Assembly (NCBI GenBank): GCA_034440235.1
Contig: JAWXBR010000024.1
Location: 1 to 13,430 of the forward strand
Direction of reading: 5' to 3'
Length of the DNA stretch: 13,430 bases
Origin: JAWXBR01 sp034440235
GTDB lineage: Bacteria; Bacteroidota; Ignavibacteria; Kapaibacteriales; Kapaibacteriaceae
Position numbers and translations under genes: made by a program. The notes below the pieces were generated by a model, which did not search any database, had not been told where the DNA came from, and was given only the letters and a program-made list of their open reading frames with translations. This document shows, piece by piece, positions 1-5,964 of the stretch (positions are counted from its first letter, which is position 1; each line of letters starts with the position of its first letter).

Positions 1-47
1 CATCCAGCCCTTTGTTGCTGTGTCAGGTTGTTTCAAGTTGTATAAGT

Positions 48-115
48 AAACCGTCAGTAGAATCGTCAGTCCCTCGTATTCTTCGAGGCCAACTGATTGA
101 CACTACTGACGGTTT
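48..115. repeat. Nested inverted repeat just upstream of the recombinase start
   Basis: Seen directly: perfect 13-bp outer arms (AAACCGTCAGTAG at 48-60 and CTACTGACGGTTT at 103-115). Inside them are two shorter near-concentric dyads: TCAGT 66-70 with ACTGA 92-96, and CCTCG 72-76 with CGAGG 84-88. The heptamer CGTCAGT also occurs as a direct repeat at 52-58 and 64-70, 12 bp apart. The right arm ends in a T-run and sits 4 nt before the recombinase ATG. It could be a recombinase or repressor binding site, a transcription terminator or attenuator shielding the module from upstream transcription, or a foldable recombination site. The sequence alone does not separate these. Confidence 0.75.
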
Positions 116-119
116 TTGT

Positions 120-1394
120 ATGCGCATCTCGTTCTATCTCGACAAACCCGCCGCCGAACGCAGCACAGTGATGCTGAACATCGCCTTTCGCGGCCAGAGA
201 ATGCGGTTCGGAACCGGAGTTGCTTTTGCGCCAAAGCACTGGAATTCCGCCAAGCAAGAGCCTAAGTCCAGCTCCCCTACGGTCAACGCGGACCGCCGTC
301 GACTTCAGTCCATCGAGGAGTTCGTCAGGTCTCTTCATGGCATGATGGAGTTCGGTGACAAGAAGCGGGCTTTGACAGCAAACGACGTCGCCGTCTTCAA
401 GGAGCAGATCACCGCCTTCCTCACACCGCCCTCTCAGAAGAAGCTGGCTGACGGTACGAGTGGTTTCCTACACGACTTCAAGACATTCATTGATACCTAC
501 GCCGTTCGTTCGAAATCGGGAATGATAACTGTACAACGTCCTAGCGAGAGCTCACTACAGTTGTACAAGCGCACACTAAACTCGTTAACGGAGTGGTCAG
601 CTTTTGCGAATCGTGCGTTGTCCTACGACACCATCGATGAAGCCTTCTACCAGAGCTATGTCGGATGGCTTGCTATGCATTGCAAGCTCACCGATGCTTC
701 TGCTGGCAACTTCATAAAGAACCTAAAGACATTTATGAAGTGGGCGCGTCAGAAAGAGTATCACACCTCGATGATGTACGAGACATTCTACCGCGACAAA
801 CGCACGGGTGATACGATAGCGCTTACGGTAGAGGAGCTGCGGCGCATGCGCGATCTCGACCTCACGAGTAACCCACGACTTGCGCGTACGCGCGACCTAT
901 TTCTCTTGCAGTGCTACACGGGTATGCGTTATGGTGACCTCTGTTGGCTCGAAGCCAGGCACTTTGACGAGGGTGCGGGACTCATTCGTTACGTCACGCA
1001 GAAGACGGACACTCGATGCATTGTGCATATCACGCGTCCCCTTGCAGCGTTACTCGAACGATATCCATCTCGTCTGTTCGAATTTCCATCGGACGTCAAA
1101 CAAAACAAATACATCAAGGAAGTCGCGGCACTAGCTGACATGGGCCAACCCATCACCATCTCGCAGTTCATCAGCAGCAAGCGTGTCGAAGAAGTATTCC
1201 GGCGCGACGAACTCGTAACAACGCATGTTGCTCGTCGGACCTTTGTAACCACGTCGCTACGCTTCGGCGTACCCGAAGCCGTCATTGGCGCAGTCACGGG
1301 CCATGCCGCACAAGGAGTACTACAGCAGCACTACGCCAAATTTGACGAAGAAGGCGTACGTGAAATAATTGTCCGTGCATGGGACCAACTATGA
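120..1394 (+). CDS. Tyrosine recombinase/integrase, Bacteroidota type
   Basis: A 424-aa site-specific recombinase that would cut and rejoin DNA through a 3'-phosphotyrosine intermediate. Residues 1 to about 75 resemble the arm-type DNA-binding domain of Bacteroidota integrases (MRISFYLDKPAAERSTVMLN). A SAM-like core-binding domain spans about 115-225 and the catalytic domain about 232-415. The full active-site set is visible: Arg270 in TGMRYGDL, Lys295 in TQKTD, His369 and Arg372 in HVARR, His395 in VTGH, and Tyr405 in QQHYAKF. The frame stays open upstream to position 12, but those residues do not resemble the family and would run through the inverted repeat, so ATG 120 is preferred. The TGA stop overlaps the next gene's ATG (ATGA), so the two are probably translated together. 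It looks intact. Its target and the element it moves are unknown. Confidence 0.9.
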   Translation: MRISFYLDKPAAERSTVMLNIAFRGQRMRFGTGVAFAPKHWNSAKQEPKSSSPTVNADRRRLQSIEEFVRSLHGMMEFGDKKRALTANDVAVFKEQITAFLTPPSQKKLADGTSGFLHDFKTFIDTYAVRSKSGMITVQRPSESSLQLYKRTLNSLTEWSAFANRALSYDTIDEAFYQSYVGWLAMHCKLTDASAGNFIKNLKTFMKWARQKEYHTSMMYETFYRDKRTGDTIALTVEELRRMRDLDLTSNPRLARTRDLFLLQCYTGMRYGDLCWLEARHFDEGAGLIRYVTQKTDTRCIVHITRPLAALLERYPSRLFEFPSDVKQNKYIKEVAALADMGQPITISQFISSKRVEEVFRRDELVTTHVARRTFVTTSLRFGVPEAVIGAVTGHAAQGVLQQHYAKFDEEGVREIIVRAWDQL

Positions 1395-2439
1395 ACCAAT
1401 CAACAGAGCTGTACTTGCTAAGTCCGCTCGCATGGACACACGCTCAAGACCTCCTTGCACGCGAATCAGAAATGATTGCGAGGGGCATCGGCGCAAAAAA
1501 CGTCGCGAATTTCTCGAACGCGAATGTGAGCGCCTCCAAGGGCTCGCAGAAATAGCGTTGGTTGAAACTCTGCACACATTTTCTGCAGATCTCTCACGAA
1601 GCAACGTCGAACTCGGAATTGACGCCATGCGCGAACGATTCCGACGTCACGGTTTCACGGGCACATCACGTATCGTGCGCAACATCAATCGTCGTCTTGG
1701 CAACGACGACGTAGGCTTTGATATGACGACACTTCTAGCAGGCATCAATATCCTAGGTGACGACGAAGGATTCGCCGCAGTGGCGAGTCGTGCTTTCGCA
1801 CCAGTGTTCGAAAAGCTTTTTACCCATTCCACATACGCCGAGGGTGAGACTGCATTTGAGGCATTACAGACGGAACGACTACTTCCATCTGAGAAAGACG
1901 CTAAAGCTCGAATGTTAGCTATCGAGATGGTGACCAAAGCACTCGAAGGCATCGAAGAATTTTCAATCGAGAATAAGCGAGACGCCGCATACTTGCGAGG
2001 CCGATTGCTTGACATTGAAATAGCTGACGTTATGACCTCCTTGTTAGCAACGGGCGGCGTGACGGCGGTCGAAGCCATTATGCATGAATCGATCGAGGTC
2101 CAGCTTGACCAGTATTGGTCGGCCTTATCGTTTGCATTGGACCCACGCGTTACAGCATTGGGCGGGTGGAGTGAACAGCCAGAGCATGCAGACGCTGACA
2201 CGCCATCTACGCACACTGCTCCAACTACGCATGAGCGTGTTTCCGCTATACCGGCATCGGATACTTCCCCATTGATTTCGTTAGAAGACGTAAGGTCCGT
2301 CCTCAACGTATCACGCACGACTGTCTATCGCCTCATTCGCGACAACGCACTCGAGCAGATTAAAGTGAGAGGGAGGTCGATGGTGACGCGTGTGAGTGTT
2401 GACGCATATATCTCATCCGCGACAGAAGGTGCCGCGTAA
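1391..2439 (+). CDS. Helix-turn-helix protein encoded in two frames (-1 shift)
   Basis: Translation most likely starts at ATG 1391, which overlaps the recombinase stop. The first frame reads MNQSTELYLLSPLAWTHAQD and stays open to TAG 1553-1555. From about 1500 the protein-like signal moves to the -1 frame: a charged helical stretch (RREFLERECERLQGL) that runs on to TAA 2437-2439. Joined at A AAAAAC (1495-1501), the product is 349 aa. The C-terminal ~55 residues (PLISLEDVRSVLNVSRTTVY onward) form an excisionase/MerR-like helix-turn-helix (HTH_17 type); the long middle is helical and not recognised. Upstream codons in the second frame and downstream codons in the first both look like non-coding noise. 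A single open frame can be read from a TTG at 1369, but it ignores the ATGA coupling. The HTH and its position after an integrase suggest a recombination directionality factor or element regulator (inference). Confidence 0.7.
1480..1523 (+). promoter_or_regulatory. Candidate programmed -1 frameshift site
   Basis: The heptamer A AAA AAC at 1495-1501 is in the X XXY YYZ phase relative to the ATG 1391 frame (codons GCA AAA AAC). A -1 slip re-enters exactly the frame that encodes the rest of the protein. A Shine-Dalgarno-like GAGGGG (1480-1485) lies 9 nt upstream, close to the arrangement known for the dnaX frameshift site. A weak dyad (TCGCG 1503-1507, CGCGA 1519-1523) follows, closer than is usual for a stimulatory hairpin. 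The same A6 run could instead mark a one-base deletion or a homopolymer under-call. Confidence 0.5.
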
Positions 2440-2614
2440 TACCGCGTTCAAGACAAACCCCGCTCACCTTTGATTGAACTGGCCTTACTATTATAGACAC
2501 ACTGGATAGTCAGTATTTTACAATACTGACATGGGCTAGTTCCGCTACGAGCAATTGTGGGTTAGACCAGTTTTGCAGTGTCGATAGCAGACTGAAATTC
2601 ACAGTTGCAAGGAT
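2440..2614. other. Convergent intergenic region after the recombinase module
   Basis: These 175 bp separate the plus-strand HTH gene from the minus-strand propeller gene. No convincing ORF, tRNA or T-tailed terminator hairpin is visible. Its one clear structure is the palindrome at 2509-2530. The tract before it (2480-2508) is AT-rich. It may contain the right boundary of the recombinase module, but no exact direct repeat of the left end was found. Confidence 0.6.
2509..2530. repeat. 22-bp palindrome with 9-bp arms, GTCAGTATT/AATACTGAC
   Basis: Perfect 9-bp arms at 2509-2517 and 2522-2530 flank a 4-nt centre. The outer heptamer GTCAGTA/TACTGAC is the same as in the arms of the dyad upstream of the recombinase. 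There is no T-run on either side, so it is not a typical intrinsic terminator. Its symmetry suits a dimeric regulator or a pair of recombinase protomers (inference). Confidence 0.7.
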
Positions 2615-4447
2615 CTATCTCGAATGCCAAATGCCGATGAATGAAGTATGCTGATTGGTTGTCATCGCCACGTATACGATAGCGGATGACTGATGAGGAG
2701 TAAGAACAGCTTCATGATCGCTAATGTTAAGATCGAACTCTACCTGACGTCCCAATATATCAAATAACCGTATCGATTCCGGGCTAGAACGACCTACTGA
2801 CCAACGTACATGCAAGGAGCCATCTCCGTCCGCGTACACCACGTAGTCATCGACCTTAATAAAATTTTCTACTACAGCCGTGGTCGTTATTACAATCTCA
2901 TTTGAGAACACATCACACCCGAACGGTGTTTTGCCCAAGACCTTGTAGGTGCCTGGCGTCGGAGCCTGTACACTGGTTGTGCCGTTGACACCAACGCTTC
3001 TTAGGGGTACTGGTTGACCGTCACGCAACCACATGAAGGGACCATCCGACCACCCTGCTTCCAGGGAAGTCGTGGCACCTTCTACACGCTCGCGTATGAC
3101 AGGCCGCGAGAGAATCGGTAGAACAGAATCCGTAAAACGCTGCGCTCCAACGATGCCGTCGCCCACAAGCATGGAAAAGTACATTGGCTTCATTGAATCG
3201 ATCGCATTGATCACAACGGTACTCAATCGCCTGTTCGGGGTTATTGTGTAAGTCAATTGTGCATTGTTCGATCGTGAATGATCCAGTATCACGCTATCGA
3301 GTCTGTGTCCACCAACGACATACTCGACGCCCGAACACGTGTACAATCGATCGATGCGCGATATAGGACGTGGCTTGTTAATCGGGAGGCTGATCAAAGA
3401 GCCATGTGGGTGCACCGCGCCATCGAGGTCGTAATAAATACCTTGCATTGGAACGTATTCATAAAAAACGGAGGTATCTGCCGGAGGCAAGGAATCGGGC
3501 TGCAATAATACTACGAGACGCGTGCAAGTAGTGTCGCCGATACAGTTGATGCCAACACCAGTACCGTGCCATCCATACCAGCAATCACTGCTATCCATCA
3601 CACCATCTTTTAACGAGCAGTCTCCTAAATATCTCCCCTCGCGCCACGATTTTGAGTCTTGCTGCCAGTAAAGGGTACGTCTAATAGACGGTCCAGGAAG
3701 AAAGGGATCATTGATAGTCTCGTCGATCGTAAGAGTATCGCGAATGACGTTGATGTTGTCATACTCCCAAAATTTAATGTGTTCCTGTTTCTGCTCTGCA
3801 ATCGTCGTGAACGACCTCCCATGATCATAACTCATCTGGACGGGCGCGGAATGATCACCCGAAGCTACCGAGTGCGCCACAATCCAGCCATGCGGAGGCA
3901 GCACGTACACTCCGCTCTCTGCCCTAGCTCCTTTAAGGTACAAGAATGTTTTGCCGTTGTCCAGACTCGAAAACAGGGCACCTGAGCCTATCCAGTACAC
4001 CATACCTCGATAGTCGCGGTATAACTTATGGGACAAGACGAACGGTGGCTGTTCCGAGAGCAGCGAGTCCACTAACGGCCTCCACACTCTTCCACCGTCG
4101 TCACTGATAATAAAGCCATCGCGTACTCCGTTGAAGCTCGTCAGGAGTACACCTCCCTGTAATCGCACAATGCCGGAGATCGAATAATTCGGTGCGTCGA
4201 CGTGCTCCAGCGTCCACGTCTTGCCACCATCCCAGGAGCGGGTGACGACAGGGTCGGCACAAACGCCGTACATCATCTGCTGAGAATAGTTTGAACAGTT
4301 GACGAAGCCTCCGATTAGTGATCCATCGTTGCACGGTACCCAGCCCCGTGCACCTTGCACATGCAACAGTGAATCACCTGCCGCTACCCCCGCCGCATGG
4401 GCGGCGAGGGTGAACAAGAGGAGGAGATAACATCGTCGATTGAGCAT
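2615..4447 (-). CDS. Secreted BNR/Asp-box propeller protein with T9SS-type tail
   Basis: A 610-aa protein. Residues 1-23 form a signal peptide: MLNRRC, a Leu/Ala-rich core, then AGVAAG. Four Asp-box (BNR) motifs follow, SWDGGKTW 71-78, SDDGGRVW 115-122, SLDNGKTF 161-168 and SYDHGRSF 206-213, as in sialidase- and Vps10-like beta-propellers. No sialidase catalytic set (FRIP motif, Arg triad) was seen, so enzymatic activity is not claimed. Six cysteines between about 276 and 371 may form disulfides. Residues ~460-523 resemble an Ig-like domain (FMWLRDGQPV to PGTYKV). Residues ~530-610 fit a T9SS type A sorting domain (SIRLFDILGRQVEF). The expected fate is export across the outer membrane and surface attachment. 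The ATG lies 2 nt after the upstream gene's TAG, so the two are almost certainly co-translated. The gene ends in TAG. Confidence 0.8.
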   Translation of the reverse strand: MLNRRCYLLLLFTLAAHAAGVAAGDSLLHVQGARGWVPCNDGSLIGGFVNCSNYSQQMMYGVCADPVVTRSWDGGKTWTLEHVDAPNYSISGIVRLQGGVLLTSFNGVRDGFIISDDGGRVWRPLVDSLLSEQPPFVLSHKLYRDYRGMVYWIGSGALFSSLDNGKTFLYLKGARAESGVYVLPPHGWIVAHSVASGDHSAPVQMSYDHGRSFTTIAEQKQEHIKFWEYDNINVIRDTLTIDETINDPFLPGPSIRRTLYWQQDSKSWREGRYLGDCSLKDGVMDSSDCWYGWHGTGVGINCIGDTTCTRLVVLLQPDSLPPADTSVFYEYVPMQGIYYDLDGAVHPHGSLISLPINKPRPISRIDRLYTCSGVEYVVGGHRLDSVILDHSRSNNAQLTYTITPNRRLSTVVINAIDSMKPMYFSMLVGDGIVGAQRFTDSVLPILSRPVIRERVEGATTSLEAGWSDGPFMWLRDGQPVPLRSVGVNGTTSVQAPTPGTYKVLGKTPFGCDVFSNEIVITTTAVVENFIKVDDYVVYADGDGSLHVRWSVGRSSPESIRLFDILGRQVEFDLNISDHEAVLTPHQSSAIVYVAMTTNQHTSFIGIWHSR

Positions 4448-4449
4448 AA

Positions 4450-5247
4450 CTAGCGGAGAATGGAGATTATCGTGGTATAAGTGTAGAAACCGTTGCTGAC
4501 TTCCACAAGGTACGATCCGTTCTGTAAACCCGCGTTCGCAACGACGACCTCGTCACCATAGCGTACCGCTACCCGGCTGAGATGCAGTTGCTCATTACCG
4601 AGCAGATCGAGCATACGTACGGTCAGGATGGGCGTAGGGGCACCCTCATACCGAAGGGTAAAGACATCGTTCGAAGGATTTGGGTACACGGTGATTGCAA
4701 AGGGTTGCGTTGCAGCAGCAGTACGAGGGATTGGTTGCTTCCAGAGCGATCCTGGACGCTTTGCGTGTTCGACTCCCATAGCGATGATCGCGTTGACGGT
4801 GTCTCGCTGTTCAGCTAGCGTCAACGTCGTATCACCCTTTGCTTCAAGCCACAAACTGGAGTAATTCACATGGAGTGAATCGTAGCCGGTGAACAAGCCA
4901 ATTCTAGCAGAATCCAGCCAAAGTTGTGCATCAAGGTAGAGATCGTTCCTCACCAATAGGTCGACTCGTGTCATGATCGCAGCTTCACGCAGTACTGCTG
5001 GCTCGGAGGTATCCAGTCCAATGCCTGCCAGCGTCGCTATGAATACTGTAGTGATGGAATCGGACTTCGGATGTACGCCTACTGCGCCGGACATTAACGT
5101 TATGGCTTCAAGTCGGGTTGGCACCCCACGCGCATTGTCAGTCAGCAGTGAAGAATAGACGTTGTAAAACTTTTTAGCAAAGGTGGTGTCGATGTCGACC
5201 CATGAACCCATTAGCAGACCCGCCAGGGAAACGCTGTGATTATCCAT
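4450..5247 (-). CDS. T9SS-tailed protein lacking a signal peptide, probably 5'-truncated
   Basis: 265 aa from the first ATG. Residues 184-265 are a clear T9SS type A sorting domain: VYPNPSNDVFTLRY, then VRMLDLLGNE and LQNGSYLVEVSNG. Such a tail is useless without a Sec signal peptide, yet the N-terminus (MDNHSVSLAGLLMG) is not one. An in-frame TAG at 5272-5274 leaves only eight more codons upstream. Residues ~20-170 are helical and not recognised; they could be the C-terminal remainder of a larger exoprotein. Either the 5' end has been lost or mutated, or the protein is a non-exported relic. It directly precedes the propeller gene in the same transcript (2-nt gap). Confidence 0.6.
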   Translation of the reverse strand: MDNHSVSLAGLLMGSWVDIDTTFAKKFYNVYSSLLTDNARGVPTRLEAITLMSGAVGVHPKSDSITTVFIATLAGIGLDTSEPAVLREAAIMTRVDLLVRNDLYLDAQLWLDSARIGLFTGYDSLHVNYSSLWLEAKGDTTLTLAEQRDTVNAIIAMGVEHAKRPGSLWKQPIPRTAAATQPFAITVYPNPSNDVFTLRYEGAPTPILTVRMLDLLGNEQLHLSRVAVRYGDEVVVANAGLQNGSYLVEVSNGFYTYTTIISILR

Positions 5248-5377
5248 GCCACCGAGCGTGAACCGGACAATCTAACTGTGATTTACGTCAGTAAGAAGGT
5301 CAGTGTATTTCGGACTCTGCTCCTGGCATCGCCCTATTACAAGGCGTCACACTAACTGTTCGAGTCCCGAGCGGGTA
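5248..5377. other. 130-bp gap between two damaged minus-strand genes
   Basis: No gene was recognised. On the minus strand the frame leading into the signal-less T9SS gene holds TAG at 5272-5274 and further stops upstream. A doublet CGTCAGTA (5286-5293) and GGTCAGT (5298-5304) has the same 12-bp spacing as the doublet at 52-70 near the recombinase. Confidence 0.45.
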
Positions 5378-5938
5378 TTACACCTTCAACGAACCTCGAA
5401 ACGCCCTGCCCGCGTAATACGATTCCGCGCCATTGTGATACACGAAGACGGTGTTGTAACGCCGATCAGCAAAGATGGCGCCGCCGAGTTTTCTGATGTT
5501 AGAAGGTGTTTCTATCCAACTCGATGTTTTTGTATCGAACTCACCAAGGTTCTGTAACTCTCGATATTGTTCTTCTGCTAAGATCTCGATGCCCATGGCC
5601 GATGCCATTTCAAGAGCGGAGCTTTCTGGTTTGTTTTCTTTCCTCGATTTGAGCGCTTCGCCGTCGTAACAACTACTTCTGCGTCCTTTGGGACTTTCGG
5701 CTGAACAGTCATAAAAAATGTATGCGCCGGACTTCTTATCATGACCTACAACATCGGGTTCGCCACCCGTTTTTTCCATTTCATTGAGCGACCAAAGTTT
5801 ATCTGGATTCGCCACAAGCCTTGCTTGAACTTTAGCCCAATCGATGCCTTTATGGCGCTTCATGTTTTTTTCGAAACGCGCTTTTAATGCACTAACTAGA
5901 TCGTCGCGTTGGTCTACCTACAACTTCTTTTTGCTCAT
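5378..5938 (-). pseudogene. DUF4256 family gene with an amber codon at position 7
   Basis: The main open part (ATG 5863 to TAA 5378, 161 aa) has well-conserved DUF4256 features: LWSLNEMEKTGGEPDVVG, YIFYDCSAESPKGRRS, IRKLGGAIFADRRYNTVFVY and HNGAESYYAGRAFRGSL. The function of the family is unknown to me. Family-like sequence continues upstream in the same frame as LVSALKARFEKN to ATG 5938 (MSKKKL), but codon 7 is TAG (5918-5920). There is no ATG, GTG or TTG between that stop and Met 5863. TAG is used as a normal stop by neighbouring genes, so general readthrough is unlikely. The gene is either newly inactivated or makes a protein shortened by about 25 residues from Met 5863. A second in-frame ATG at 5950 repeats the ATGAGCAAA start segment. 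It lies 26 nt after the DUF4394 stop. Confidence 0.75.
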
Positions 5939-5964
5939 GAGTTTGCTCATCCTTCTGAGCTTTC

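Noticed and set aside
12..119. Upstream extension of the recombinase frame to position 12.
   Set aside because: The added 36 residues run through the inverted repeat and do not resemble integrase N-termini; the family-like sequence begins at the ATG at 120.
1369..1390. TTG 1369 as the start of the HTH gene, giving one unbroken 356-aa frame.
   Set aside because: The first ~40 residues of that frame are Arg/Ser/Thr-rich noise, while the overlapping ATG 1391 frame reads as a plausible protein and uses an ATGA overlap. I kept this only as an alternative.
2615..4447. Calling the Asp-box protein a sialidase.
   Set aside because: Asp boxes are structural and occur in many propellers; I saw no FRIP motif or arginine triad and no catalytic Tyr/Glu pair that could be assigned.
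5355..5380. GTTCGAGTCCC on the plus strand resembles the T-loop of a tRNA.
   Set aside because: The flanking bases do not form a T-stem, and no matching acceptor or anticodon arm was found within 90 nt upstream. The segment also overlaps the end of the DUF4256 gene.
5945..5960. GCTCA/TGAGC hairpin after the DUF4394 stop as a terminator.
   Set aside because: The stem is only 5 bp, and on the minus strand it is followed by AAAC rather than a T-run. It also overlaps the possible start of the next gene.
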